NCBI GenBank assembly: GCA_002733865.1
Contig: NVXM01000005.1
Coordinates: 45,330-109,329, forward strand
From: Sphingopyxis sp.
GTDB taxonomy: Bacteria; Pseudomonadota; Alphaproteobacteria; Sphingomonadales; Sphingomonadaceae
Direction of reading: 5' to 3'
DNA: 64,000 nt
Shown: positions 33,695 through 43,245 of the stretch, in pieces
Layout of the letters: the number at the start of each line of letters is the position of its first letter
Position numbering within the stretch: position 1 is the first letter of the stretch
Made by a program: the position numbers and the translations under genes
Notes under the pieces: model-generated
Databases searched by the model: none
Told to the model about the DNA's origin: nothing
What the model saw: the letters and a program-made list of their open reading frames with translations, nothing else

Positions 33695-35974
33695 CTATCC
33701 GCCAAACTTGAAGGTTCCTTTGAGCATTATTGTTCGCGGTGCATTAATGAAGCCAACATTGCCTACAATCGGCTGAGTCGCACTTAATATCGCTTCTTCG
33801 CTGAGGTTTTTACCGATCAACGAAATAGACCACTCATCATCTACTCCTGCCAAACCAATTCGGGCATCGTAACGTTGATAGGAGGGCTGTACGGCCGCTG
33901 GGTCCAGCGTGCCTTCGGTGAAGTGACTAGAACTGAAGCTCATATTAGCTCCGGCAACAAAACGAACGCTATCGCTCAATTCGAAGTCGATATCTGCTCC
34001 AAGTGACCCCGAAAACTCTGGTGAGAATGGCGTATTCTGCCCGGCAAGATCGCATTTACCAGGAACAACCGTCGAATTCGGTGTCGCGCCCGGAAAACAA
34101 TTCGCTGCAGCAAAGTCGTTATAGGTAGTATCGAGGTATCCCAAAGAACCGCTCAGTGTTAGCCAGTCGGCCAAAAGAGCGGACCCTTCAATTTCAAATC
34201 CTTGCGAAGTAACCTTTGCGGCATTGTTGATGCTAGCAATAAAACCAGGATTTCCACTAGGATCAGGAATAAATGTATTGACCTGCAAGTCCTTAAACTC
34301 AGTGCGGAAAGCCGAAATTGCAATCTGGGCACGGTTGTCTAGGAAACGAGATTTCAGACCGACTTCATAGGTTGTGGCCTTCTCGTCATCATAAGCCCGC
34401 GCCGCGAGTGGAACTGAAGAGGTTGCGAAGCCCCCAGATTTAACGCTTTGTCCAAAACGCGCGTAAACAACCGTTTCATCTGCAATGTCATATTGCGCAA
34501 TTACTTCCGGCATCCAATTTCCCGAGGATCGTTCGGTTGCAGGCGCAGGAATTGGCACACAAGCAAATGGTGCGGCGAAAGTGAAATTTCCAGTACCGTC
34601 TGTCAGGTAAAATCCACAGGGGGTGCCGCGCTCCAACGCAGAACCAACTAAATCAACAGATTTGGTCTCGTGACTATATCGCAACCCGCCGGTAATGCGG
34701 AAGCGATCACTGATGTTGAACGTACCCGACACAAATGGAGAGATCGACTCAACATCTATGTTGTTATCCTGCCCACGCAGCAAAGACAGTCCCGGACTTC
34801 CAAGCAGGAAGGGACCAAAATTGGTTTCATAGTGCTGCAAGTTATCGCTATTCGCATAGTAGATGCCTGCGATGTATGAGAACCGATTAGCGGGATCAGA
34901 AGACAGACGCAATTCGCCGCTGAACTGCTCGAATTGCTCAATATAGTTCTGCGCACCGCCCTCAGCTGCTACCAAAGCAGTTGTAGACATTTTAACGTCA
35001 GTATCGGTGTAGCCAACAATCGCTGACAGAGTGTGGCTCCCGATTTCAAAATCGCCCCGCAAAGAAAGATTAAGTGCTTCCACAAAGAAGCCGTGATCAG
35101 GGGTTAAACCCCGCAGAGAAACGACGTTGGTGTTTCGAACCCAGTCCAGTGTTCCATCGCCAGTGAGTGCGAGGGCGGTAGGGCCATAGAGTTCGCCATT
35201 ATCGCCAAACTGTTCGGAATCCGAATAGGTGGCACGGGCTGTAATACGGGCGGTATCCGCTACATCCAAAACAGCAGTACCGCGTATAACAAGATCTTTT
35301 TTCGAAGTTTCACGTTTGCCGGTCGCCTGGTTGAAATAATAACCATCGCCGGTATCCGCGAAGCGGGCGGCTAGCCGTATTCCCAAATTGTCGGTAACGC
35401 CACCACCGGTAATCGCCTGCATTTCATATCCCGAATATTCAAACTCGTAACCGGCTCCATATTCGGCAAAAAACGGGTCGCCTGGTTCACTGATTGCGGA
35501 GGTTATGGTAATAGTACCCGCCGTCGCGTTGAGACCGTAAAGCACCGCCTGAGGCCCGCGCAATACTTCAACACGATCGACATCGAAAAGGGCTGCGCGA
35601 TATTGCCGCGAGCGTGGCATATAAATTTCGTCGACGAACAACGCGACTGATTGTTCAAAACCGCGATCACTACCTGACCCAAGGCCGCGGATATTAACAC
35701 TACCGGCTGTGTAACCTTCGCCAATGTTCACATTTGGAATCGACTGGGTTAAATCTGCAACGTCAGTGATCCCGCCCTGCGCAATGGTTTCGCCGCTAAC
35801 AGCAGCAAGAGAAATTGGGGCATCAATCGTTGAGGTTTCCCGCTTTGTCGCAGTTACAACGATGATCTTGAGCCCAGAATTACTTGCTTCTTCCTCAACC
35901 TCCTGCGCAAAACCTGTAGAGGGTACGCTAACAAGCGCCGTCGTAGCTAAAATTTTCCACATATGCCTGATCAT
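33695..35974 (-). CDS. TonB-dependent outer-membrane receptor
   Basis: 759 residues. A signal peptide (ILATTALVSVPSTGFAQ) is followed by a TonB-box-like IIVVTATKRE, a plug domain (ISLAAVSGETIAQGGITDVADL) and a 22-strand barrel ending in an aromatic-rich final strand (RTIMLKGTFKFGG). Belongs to the large sphingomonad group that imports diverse organic nutrients rather than only iron. No STN signalling domain. It lies among catabolic genes and probably imports their substrate. GGGAGG is 12 bases before ATG 35974. Confidence 0.9.
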   Translation of the reverse strand: MIRHMWKILATTALVSVPSTGFAQEVEEEASNSGLKIIVVTATKRETSTIDAPISLAAVSGETIAQGGITDVADLTQSIPNVNIGEGYTAGSVNIRGLGSGSDRGFEQSVALFVDEIYMPRSRQYRAALFDVDRVEVLRGPQAVLYGLNATAGTITITSAISEPGDPFFAEYGAGYEFEYSGYEMQAITGGGVTDNLGIRLAARFADTGDGYYFNQATGKRETSKKDLVIRGTAVLDVADTARITARATYSDSEQFGDNGELYGPTALALTGDGTLDWVRNTNVVSLRGLTPDHGFFVEALNLSLRGDFEIGSHTLSAIVGYTDTDVKMSTTALVAAEGGAQNYIEQFEQFSGELRLSSDPANRFSYIAGIYYANSDNLQHYETNFGPFLLGSPGLSLLRGQDNNIDVESISPFVSGTFNISDRFRITGGLRYSHETKSVDLVGSALERGTPCGFYLTDGTGNFTFAAPFACVPIPAPATERSSGNWMPEVIAQYDIADETVVYARFGQSVKSGGFATSSVPLAARAYDDEKATTYEVGLKSRFLDNRAQIAISAFRTEFKDLQVNTFIPDPSGNPGFIASINNAAKVTSQGFEIEGSALLADWLTLSGSLGYLDTTYNDFAAANCFPGATPNSTVVPGKCDLAGQNTPFSPEFSGSLGADIDFELSDSVRFVAGANMSFSSSHFTEGTLDPAAVQPSYQRYDARIGLAGVDDEWSISLIGKNLSEEAILSATQPIVGNVGFINAPRTIMLKGTFKFGG

Positions 35975-36619
35975 GGCTAGGTAACCTCCCGAATTTATAA
36001 TCTCACGGCCTTCGAATAGAACGTGTCATGAAGCAAGACCCGTCAATCTGATTTGAATTGCAGTCATTAGCACTACTGTGGCAGATTTTTTGAGTGGCGG
36101 GTCGGAGCTACTATGTCCGTAATGAGCGTAAGGCTGATTTGGACGTTTGGCGAAGCACTCTATGATGGCCTGCCTGCCTGCCTGCCGGTAGACTCGGCTG
36201 TGGTGGCGGACCGGCGATTCTTTTTTCCCCTTCGGCCTGAGCGTTGTGGCTTTGGTGAGGTCGCAGGGAACGCTCTTACCGGTCGGGTGATATTCTTTCT
36301 GATTGATACCAACGCTTTTGATAAGCAAATCAGCAGCGATTGCATGCGAGTCAATAGCCTGCCGGATTGCAACAAAGTTTCCGTAAAACTAGGAAAATAT
36401 GACGCAAAATCATTTATCGGCGAACTACTATCTATATATGCCCCCCAGATTCTCGTAGCCCAAACCTAGATTTGCTTTCCAAGCCGATGCCAACGTAGCA
36501 AACATTGTCATCGAAGCTGACGCGCAAGAATGCTGTGCATACTGAAGGCCGACAAATGAAGATGATTTAATGACACGATAGATATCTTTTCCACTGCCAA
36601 TGACAGGCATTTGACACAA
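35975..36619. other. non-coding divergent region
   Basis: Region between the divergent TonB receptor and acyl-CoA synthetase. It holds a short CCTG repeat (4.5 copies, 36169-36186). The frames in it have no family resemblance. Promoters for both flanking genes must be here, but none is clear apart from the dyad next to the synthetase. Confidence 0.4.
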
Positions 36620-36630
36620 TGTATGATACA
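36620..36630. promoter_or_regulatory. candidate operator upstream of acyl-CoA synthetase
   Basis: TGTATGATACA is a perfect odd-length palindrome 24 bases before the synthetase ATG. A TTGACA lies at 36611-36616 and TAGATT follows at 36631. The arrangement suits a repressor site overlapping a promoter. No regulator gene is adjacent. Confidence 0.35.
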
Positions 36631-36653
36631 TAGATTGCAATCAGGAGGGGATC

Positions 36654-38336
36654 ATGAAAAATTTGGCTCAGAGCTTTGGGGAACAAGCGCCGCTGTTGCA
36701 ATGCACAATCGGGAATCATTTCTGCAAGATTGTCGAGGCCAATCCAGATCGTCTGGCATTGGTTTCATTAAATCAGGATATTCGCTGGACCTACGCCGAG
36801 TTAAAACGAGAGGTTGATCGTTTCGCCAGCGGATTGCTCGCAATTGGCATTGAGAAAGGAGACCGAGTTGGCATCTGGTCGCCAAACTGCGCTGAATGGG
36901 TGATATGCCAAATTGCAACGGCAAGGATCGGAGCGATCCTAGTTTGTATCAATCCGGCCTATCGCCTCTATGAGCTCGAATATGCGCTGAATAAAGTAGC
37001 GTGTAAGGCGCTCGTGACCGCAGAGGCCTTCAAGACAAGTCAGTATCTTGAAATGATTCAGGAATTGGCCCCAGAGCTTGCGTCAGCTGAACCGGGTAAT
37101 CTCAATTCAAAAAAGCTACCCTATTTGCGCACGGTCATTCGCTTGGGTGAAGATGTTTCCGTTGGCTTTTTCAACTTCTCGGGTGTTTGCGACATGGGAT
37201 TGCCAAATCCCAATGAGCATCTCCATGCGATTGAGAGAACGCTCGAGCCAGAGGATATCATCAACATCCAATTCACCAGCGGTACGACTGGAAACCCAAA
37301 AGGTGCGTCGCTCTCCCATTTAGGAATCCTAAATAACGGGTACTTTGACGCCAGAGCGATGCGCCTTACGAGCGACGACCGGCTTTGTATCCCTGTTCCG
37401 CTCTACCATTGCTTCGGAATGGTGATGGGTGTTCTGGCTTGCATTTCGGTCGGCGCGGCCATGGTCTTTCCCGGCGAGGTGTTCGAAGCAGAGTCGACAA
37501 TGCGAGCCGTGTCTGAAGAGAAATGCACGGCACTTCATGGTGTGCCCACCATGTTTGTTGCCGTACTCGACCTCCCAGACTTCAATGCATATGATACAAG
37601 TAATTTGCGTACTGGAATGATTGCAGGAGCTACTTGCCCCGAAGAACTCATGCAACGATTAATAAACGAGTTGGGCTTGTCAGAAATCATCATTGCCTAT
37701 GGCCAGACCGAATGCAGTCCGGTGAATACCGCGACCGCCATTGACGATACGTTCGAACAGAGAACAAGTACGGTCGGCCGCCCACACACAAACTGGGAAG
37801 TAAAGGTAATAGATCTAAAAACTGGTGAGACTTGCGCCGTTGGTGAGACTGGCGAAGTTTGTGTTAGAGGGTATGGCATAATGACTGGATATTGGGGTGA
37901 TGAAGACTTAACCGCCCAAACTATCGACAGTGAAGGCTTCCTGCATTCCGGTGATCTCGGTGAAATGGATTTGAAAGGTTACCTGAAGATCACCGGCCGG
38001 ATCAAAGACATGATTATTAGGGGCGGCGAGAATATATACCCTCGCGAAGTTGAGGCATTTCTCTATCAGCATCCTTCGATTGCAGAGGTTCAGGTATTTG
38101 GTTTGCCAGACATTAAATATGGCGAGCAGGTAGCAGCGTGGGTGCAACCCAAGGCAGGAGCAGAGCTAACACCAGAGGATATTCGCAGTTTCTGTCAAGG
38201 CCAGATAACGCATTTCAAGATCCCAAAATACGTAAAGATAGTCTCAGAATATCCGATGACCGTCACTGGCAAGATTCAAAAATTCAAAATGCGAGACCAA
38301 TATACTAGAGAACTGGGATTGGACCACAATGTCTAA
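36654..38336 (+). CDS. AMP-forming fatty-acyl/aryl-CoA synthetase
   Basis: 560-residue ligase that activates a carboxylic acid with ATP and CoA. The P-loop FTSGTTGNPKGASLSH (about residue 207), VYGQTE-equivalent IIAYGQTECSP, GFLHSGDLGEMDLKGYLKITGRIKDMIIRGGENIYP and catalytic-lysine TVTGKIQKFKM are all present. Complete, unlike the remnant at 24674. AGGAGG lies just before the ATG. Product resembles medium/long-chain acyl-CoA synthetases such as FadK/AcsF-like proteins; substrate unknown. Confidence 0.9.
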   Translation: MKNLAQSFGEQAPLLQCTIGNHFCKIVEANPDRLALVSLNQDIRWTYAELKREVDRFASGLLAIGIEKGDRVGIWSPNCAEWVICQIATARIGAILVCINPAYRLYELEYALNKVACKALVTAEAFKTSQYLEMIQELAPELASAEPGNLNSKKLPYLRTVIRLGEDVSVGFFNFSGVCDMGLPNPNEHLHAIERTLEPEDIINIQFTSGTTGNPKGASLSHLGILNNGYFDARAMRLTSDDRLCIPVPLYHCFGMVMGVLACISVGAAMVFPGEVFEAESTMRAVSEEKCTALHGVPTMFVAVLDLPDFNAYDTSNLRTGMIAGATCPEELMQRLINELGLSEIIIAYGQTECSPVNTATAIDDTFEQRTSTVGRPHTNWEVKVIDLKTGETCAVGETGEVCVRGYGIMTGYWGDEDLTAQTIDSEGFLHSGDLGEMDLKGYLKITGRIKDMIIRGGENIYPREVEAFLYQHPSIAEVQVFGLPDIKYGEQVAAWVQPKAGAELTPEDIRSFCQGQITHFKIPKYVKIVSEYPMTVTGKIQKFKMRDQYTRELGLDHNV

Positions 38337-38390
38337 ACTTAAATTCCAATTGAGACCTTTCTGATCCATCGCAAATCAAAGGACAATCAG

Positions 38391-39467
38391 GTGAATCCAC
38401 CTTCAAGGCCCCCGGAATCCTATTACGCAGGTGATCTTTATGGTGAGTTGACGCAGCTAGAGGAAGTTACCGCCAAGCTATCGCTAGCAACCCTCTTTCC
38501 TGGACTATTGATCGCTGCCATTGCCGCCTTAGCGGCTGCCTTTTTAAGCGTTACCTATGGCGTGCCTCTCATTCTTGCCGGATTGCTATTAGGGTTCGCG
38601 CTAAGCTTTGTCGCGCAGGATGACAGGACGCATTCGGGGCTCGACTTTGCATCTCGCGCAATCCTGAGAGGCGGGATCATCTTGCTCGGACTTCAAGTCA
38701 CATTGATGCAAATAATGGACCTAGGGCTTGCCCCATTTGGCGCTTTGGTTCTCGTGATGATTTCAGCGCTGGTGGGGGCGTTGGTTTTTGCCAGATTGGC
38801 AGGTCAAACCACCGAAGCCGGGATTCTGGCCGGAGGAGCAACGGCAATTTGCGGCACTTCCGCTGCGCTCGCTCTTTATGGTGTAATCGGCAACAAGCGG
38901 GTTTCTCAGACCCATTTTACCATCACCCTTGTTGGGATTACCATTGCCAGCGCCATCGCACTCACCTGCTATCCATTGGTGGCCCACTGGTTATCACTTT
39001 CGGATGCACAAGCTGGCTTTCTGACAGGGGCGGCCATTCATGATGTAGCGCAGGCAATCGGCGGTGGTTATGCCGTTTCAGACGAAGCGGGCGCCAATGC
39101 GACGGTGATTAAGCTCGCTAGAGTTGCGCTGCTCGCGCCACTGGTCGCAATCGTCGCAATCGTGGTAAAATCACGAAACAACAAGGCTGATAATCAGAAG
39201 CAATCTTTGCGGATCGCTGTGCCGGGATTTATTGTTCTGTTCTTGGCTCTGCTAATCACGAACTCGTTCGTCCCAATACCCATAGAAGCTAGGGAAGCCG
39301 GCCTTCTTGTGTCGAAATCAATGCTGTTACTGGCCGTAGTAGCAACTGCGATGCGCTCTCAGTTAAGCTTTTTGCTGGACGCTGGTTGGCGGACGTTCAT
39401 GCCAGTCGTCGGGGCCACCGTTTCATCCTTTTTGGTTGCTCTCGGAATGGCTCTTGCCTTCGGCTAG
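38391..39467 (+). CDS. YeiH-family putative sulfate/sulfite exporter
   Basis: Integral membrane protein with about ten helices, 358 residues from GTG 38391 (AAAGGA ahead). The YeiH signatures GGATAICGTSAALAL and TGAAIHDVAQAIGGGYAVSD are intact. Relatives such as TauZ lie in taurine and sulfonate degradation operons and are thought to export sulfite or sulfate, though transport was mostly inferred. Here it follows an acyl-CoA synthetase and converges with a DUF6356 gene, stop to stop with no gap. Confidence 0.85.
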   Translation: MNPPSRPPESYYAGDLYGELTQLEEVTAKLSLATLFPGLLIAAIAALAAAFLSVTYGVPLILAGLLLGFALSFVAQDDRTHSGLDFASRAILRGGIILLGLQVTLMQIMDLGLAPFGALVLVMISALVGALVFARLAGQTTEAGILAGGATAICGTSAALALYGVIGNKRVSQTHFTITLVGITIASAIALTCYPLVAHWLSLSDAQAGFLTGAAIHDVAQAIGGGYAVSDEAGANATVIKLARVALLAPLVAIVAIVVKSRNNKADNQKQSLRIAVPGFIVLFLALLITNSFVPIPIEAREAGLLVSKSMLLLAVVATAMRSQLSFLLDAGWRTFMPVVGATVSSFLVALGMALAFG

Positions 39468-39716
39468 TTAAATCACCCAATCGAAATGACTTTCAACTTC
39501 ATCCAGCGTGGCAATATCAGCACGATTGGTGACCATGCTTCGGTAGAGCTTGCGGATCATATTACTACCGGTCTTTTCGCATACCCATGGGAATATCGCG
39601 TGGGCTAGGCATGCAAAGCCGCCGGTTAGCATTGAGAGGCCAAACCCTGACGCATGAATGAAATGTTGGCTATAGGTTTCGCCTATGGTGGCAGGGTGCT
39701 CTGTAAAAATCCGCAT
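39468..39716 (-). CDS. DUF6356 family small protein
   Basis: 82 residues. The pattern IFTEHPATIGETYSQHF ... GGFACLAHAIFPWVCEKTGS ... LYRSMVTNR is that of a small sphingomonad-typical family with one hydrophobic stretch near residues 24-43. Function unknown. It is downstream of the aminotransferase on the same strand (30-base gap). Supports the taxonomic assignment. Confidence 0.8.
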   Translation of the reverse strand: MRIFTEHPATIGETYSQHFIHASGFGLSMLTGGFACLAHAIFPWVCEKTGSNMIRKLYRSMVTNRADIATLDEVESHFDWVI

Positions 39717-39746
39717 TATTTTATCTCTTTCGATACCGTTATGATT

Positions 39747-40916
39747 CTAAACGTTTCGGACGACGGCGTCGACAAAAGCAGAAACTTGCTGATGACTGAG
39801 GCCCGCCACGTTTATTCGACCAGACTTTGGCATATATATGCCTTCGTCTTTCGCCAGGTTCGAAACGACATCTGACTCAATTGGCAAAAGCGAGAAGATA
39901 CCTTTGTCGCTGACGATCCTTGCAAACACCTGATGGCCGTCAGCGGCATCCTTAATTGCCCGCCGGATAGATTGGATTCTTGCTTGCATATCGTCAAGTT
40001 CTGACCTCCAATCCCGTTGGAGAGATTCACATTCTAGAATTTTCGTAATCACTTCCGCACCATGGGCCGGTGGCATTGAGTAGTTGGCACGGGTCAGAGT
40101 CTCGAGATTCGCTAACAGGACATCTTTGCCTTGCTGGGATGTCGTATTGACGAAAAGAACACCGATGCGGTCACGATAGAGTCCGAAAGCCTTTGATCCG
40201 GACATGACAAGCATTGTATCAGGAGCAGTCGTCAAAAGCCGACTTAACCTGCTAAGATCACTGTCCAGCGGATTGCCGAGACCATAATAAGCCGCATCAA
40301 TAAGGCACATCACGCCCTTCTGCTGAGCCGAAGAAACAAGCCTGTGAACTTCGACAGGGTCAAAGTCTCTCCCAGTAGGATTGTGACAAGGGCCATGCAG
40401 AACAAAAATGTCTCCAGCCTTTGCCCCCTCAAGATGCGATAGAAAAGACTTCAGGTCTGGCTCCGCGGTCTCGGGATCTAGATAGCCAAACGCTTGCGTA
40501 TTGATCCCAAGCCTTTTGCATATGCCGAAATGGTTGGGCCAAGTCGGTATGGCGATGTGAACAGTCAGGTCTGGGTTTGCCTGTTTTGCAAGTTCCATCG
40601 CAAGAGCAATCGCGCCCGTTCCGCCAACAGACTGAATGGCGGTCAGGTCAGGCGGGACATCCTTTGGAAAAAGCAATGCTGTCATTTGATCGATAAATGG
40701 CGGAAATCCGCGCAATGGAAGGTAGGCTTTGCTACCACCTTCAGCTGCTAACTCCCTCTCCGCTGCTTGTACAGCCCGCATAATAGGCGAGTGTCCGCTT
40801 TCATCACGATATACTCCAACACCGAGATCAAGTCTATATGGACGCTTGTCTGCAGCATGTGCCTCCATAACACCGTGCAGCGCGTCAACCGGAGGCAACT
40901 CTAAGCTCTCGAACAT
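39747..40916 (-). CDS. aspartate/aromatic amino-acid aminotransferase (class I)
   Basis: PLP enzyme, 389 residues, AspC/TyrB type. N-terminus MFESLELPPVDALHGV and DLGVGVYRDESG are family-typical. HGPCHNPTGRD, DAAYYGLG and the PLP lysine in VMSGSKAFGLYRDRIGVL are present. Transfers amino groups between aspartate or aromatic amino acids and 2-oxoglutarate. Several positions differ from housekeeping AspC (SGSKAFGLYRDR for SxSKNFGLYxER), so a specialised substrate is possible. Confidence 0.88.
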   Translation of the reverse strand: MFESLELPPVDALHGVMEAHAADKRPYRLDLGVGVYRDESGHSPIMRAVQAAERELAAEGGSKAYLPLRGFPPFIDQMTALLFPKDVPPDLTAIQSVGGTGAIALAMELAKQANPDLTVHIAIPTWPNHFGICKRLGINTQAFGYLDPETAEPDLKSFLSHLEGAKAGDIFVLHGPCHNPTGRDFDPVEVHRLVSSAQQKGVMCLIDAAYYGLGNPLDSDLSRLSRLLTTAPDTMLVMSGSKAFGLYRDRIGVLFVNTTSQQGKDVLLANLETLTRANYSMPPAHGAEVITKILECESLQRDWRSELDDMQARIQSIRRAIKDAADGHQVFARIVSDKGIFSLLPIESDVVSNLAKDEGIYMPKSGRINVAGLSHQQVSAFVDAVVRNV

Positions 40917-41666
40917 AGTTCAGTTTTCTCCCGCCAATTAAATCTTGATTGTGGGCAGTATGTCGATATTGAGATCGCGGATTAACTCCTATTGTTTGAA
41001 AAATATCGCCATTTTGGTCAAAATTTCGGTCACGTCACGGCCAAGTCTCATTAATTGAAGTGGCCTACTTAACTCGATGTCGCGCCCAATTCAGCAATTG
41101 GGGAATACTATCGACCTGATCATCGTGACGCCCGTTTGGGAACTGCAATATTTCATTGCGCAAATCGCCTAGTCAGTCAGCGGGCTGCGGAATGTGAACC
41201 TGCCCCGATTCGATAGCGATGGATTGAGAAGCGGCGCGCGTTATCTTGTCATCTTCGGGCTCAACTGCGATAGGGTGCGGTACATTGCCCAGATCTGTTT
41301 CTGTTTGAATGGCCGCTTAGGGCCAATCTTCTCTCCAAAGTTCCAAGGAACTCGATTTTGAGCTGCTGGATCAAATTGCGAATATGACATTTACTTTCTC
41401 CTTGGCCGGAATGGCCTTGAAGAACGTCCGCTTTCAGGCACTAAGAAATTGGGTCGCTACGGCTGAAACGAAGGCGCGAAGCTGCCATCGCGGCGGCGGA
41501 CGAATGACCGCTTAGCGCGATCACCGACTTAATACCAGGCTGTCAGGGTCGTCGACAATCCGGACACCCCGCCAAGACTCAAAGCGCCGGCTCGGCATTC
41601 CCAATTACTTCATCAACGCTATCGTCGGCGCTAAGCGCAGATCACTCCTGCCGCATGAAGTCCGAA
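40917..41666. other. non-coding stretch without recognisable genes
   Basis: About 750 bases with many stops in all frames. The left end should contain the aminotransferase promoter. I see no IS end, repeat array or RNA gene. It may be debris from past rearrangement between the catabolic and lasso regions. Confidence 0.4.
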
Positions 41667-42596
41667 TTATTGCGTTGCTCGAACTTCATTTTCCAGTGCG
41701 GTAATCCGTTCCGAGCAGATTGTGTGAACCACCCGGCCGAGTTCCTCTATCTGCTCACCCAGCCATGTAAGTTCTTCCTCGCTGACGCGGTAATGCTTGG
41801 AGTAGCGCGCCTTCACATAGGCTTCTTTGAGCTTCTCGAACAGCGCCCGGTCGGCACGAAGTTCGCGCGGCCAGCAATCAACAAGGCGCATATCAAGACG
41901 CTCCGCCTGAGTTCTTAGAAAGCCAAGATTGTGCACATGTGGCGTGTAGAAGGTGCAGACCAACAACACGCAATGGTATAACCGCTCTGCAGCTTGGTGC
42001 ATGTCAAATGCAGCATCTTTGAAATGCCCCTGCGACACATAGTATTTTGCGCCGCCAAACCGTTTCATCGCAGCTGGAAACCACTCCTCAAAATACTCCT
42101 TGGCCATACCGAGAGCCTGCTCGGGCGTCTTGGGCTTAGGAACGTGAAGTTGGCGGTCATCTGCTTCGTAAAGGGCGATGCCGTCTTTGGCGACGTCCAT
42201 GAAGAAGTAGCGGCCATGCGCGAGGCCGTCATTCACTTCGCCGAGCGTGTGGACGATGAAATTGACCGGCGTGCGCAGGGTCTTGTCGATGGCAAGTTCG
42301 CGAATAAGGCGGTTGTCGAGCTTCAGCCAGTAATCAACCTTGTCGGTCAGCCGCTTGTCGTTGACGATGATCAGGATATCGAAGTCCGAGCGGTAGCCTT
42401 TGGCGGTGTGCGGTTCGTCGACCCAGCCGCCCCTTGCGTAGCTTCCATAGAGAATGATCTTCTCGATCTTCCCTCTCTTCTTCCACTCATGCTGCGCGAG
42501 GACCAGCGCGTCTTCGAATTCTTCGAAGATAATCGCCTTCACGCGTTCGATCTCGCGTTGCTTGGCTGCCGGAAGGTGATCGAGGTTGGTGCGCAT
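41667..42596 (-). CDS. fused nucleotidyltransferase-HEPN protein
   Basis: 309 residues from ATG 42596 (AGGGA ahead; an earlier ATG at 42635 is possible). The N-terminal half is a minimal nucleotidyltransferase with IILYGSYARGGW and the acidic pair in YRSDFDILIIV. The C-terminal half (from about residue 165) is HEPN, helix-rich, with a KARYSKHY motif resembling the HEPN RxxxxH ribonuclease-type site. When the two domains are separate proteins they form the HEPN/MNT toxin-antitoxin pair, where MNT AMPylates HEPN. The fusion could be a self-restrained toxin or a housekeeping enzyme of unknown target. Confidence 0.8.
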   Translation of the reverse strand: MRTNLDHLPAAKQREIERVKAIIFEEFEDALVLAQHEWKKRGKIEKIILYGSYARGGWVDEPHTAKGYRSDFDILIIVNDKRLTDKVDYWLKLDNRLIRELAIDKTLRTPVNFIVHTLGEVNDGLAHGRYFFMDVAKDGIALYEADDRQLHVPKPKTPEQALGMAKEYFEEWFPAAMKRFGGAKYYVSQGHFKDAAFDMHQAAERLYHCVLLVCTFYTPHVHNLGFLRTQAERLDMRLVDCWPRELRADRALFEKLKEAYVKARYSKHYRVSEEELTWLGEQIEELGRVVHTICSERITALENEVRATQ

Positions 42597-42695
42597 ATCG
42601 ATCCCTATCGTGGAGTCTTGCGCCTGCATTTGCAAGTGTCATCGCACAATATCGCTATCATAATTGTCTGTGCTGTCAGTGTTTTTGATCTATCA

Positions 42696-42711
42696 GTTGT
42701 GCCGGCACAAC
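42696..42711. promoter_or_regulatory. perfect 16-base palindrome, candidate operator
   Basis: GTTGTGCCGGCACAAC reads identically on both strands. It lies 100 bases upstream of the MNT-HEPN start. The perfect symmetry suggests a dimeric repressor site. The TTGT...ACAA edges recall GntR-type half-sites, and a GntR gene is 8.6 kb away, but this link is speculative. Confidence 0.4.
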
Positions 42712-43149
42712 AAGACTCAATGTCGTGTCGACATCCAGCATCGTCGCGGTTCGAGATCAGAACGCCCACGACCATACGTCGCCGAACATCCGCTTGTGTA
42801 GTTTGACCACAAAACCTTCTGTCAGGAGTTCGGCAACGCAGCGACGTCGGGTCTACCTCGATATTGGCCTGCTCAGCTTCATTGATATCTGTGCGGGTGC
42901 CCGCGTATGCGACTGAACTGCCCGATACCGGCAAGTGCTTCGAAGGGCTGCTGCCACCGGTGGTCGCGGTGTTTACGCTTGCGGATTATGTCGGTGCAAG
43001 CGTATTGGAAAAGGCGCGAATATCGTTATTTCTGAGCTCCTTGACCGGGTACCGGTGCGCATGTCCAGGCGAAAGCTAAAGGTATCGGTGCACATCCCAA
43101 CATGTGCTTCCAATGCCCGGTTCCCTCACTACAAATATTCATAGGTCCA

Positions 43150-43171
43150 ATTATAAAATGATTATAAAATG
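43150..43171 (+). repeat. 11-base tandem repeat in the lasso promoter region
   Basis: ATTATAAAATG occurs twice in direct succession, 75-96 bases upstream of the lasso precursor start. Each copy contains TATAAA, which could serve as a -10 element. Duplication may create overlapping promoters. Confidence 0.5.
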
Positions 43172-43245
43172 GATAATCGGAATAGACCCGCTCATCTTCT
43201 GTGTTGCGGCTGCTGGAGTCGCAAATGCAATGAAGGAGCAGTACA

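Larger units (their letters stand above)
42597..43245. other. non-coding region upstream of the lasso cluster
   Basis: Divergent gap of about 650 bases between the MNT-HEPN gene and the lasso precursor. It holds a perfect 16-base palindrome (42696-42711) on the MNT-HEPN side and an 11-base tandem repeat (43150-43171) on the lasso side. No convincing gene is seen. Confidence 0.5.

Noticed and set aside
36169-36186. CCTG tetranucleotide repeat as a phase-variation tract
   Set aside because: Only 4.5 copies and not in a coding or clear promoter position.
36113-36469. 118-codon plus-strand frame upstream of the acyl-CoA synthetase
   Set aside because: Composition not protein-like, contains the CCTG repeat, no ribosome site or similarity.
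41994-42806. 270-codon plus-strand frame opposite the MNT-HEPN gene
   Set aside because: Antisense to a gene with clear catalytic motifs on the other strand.
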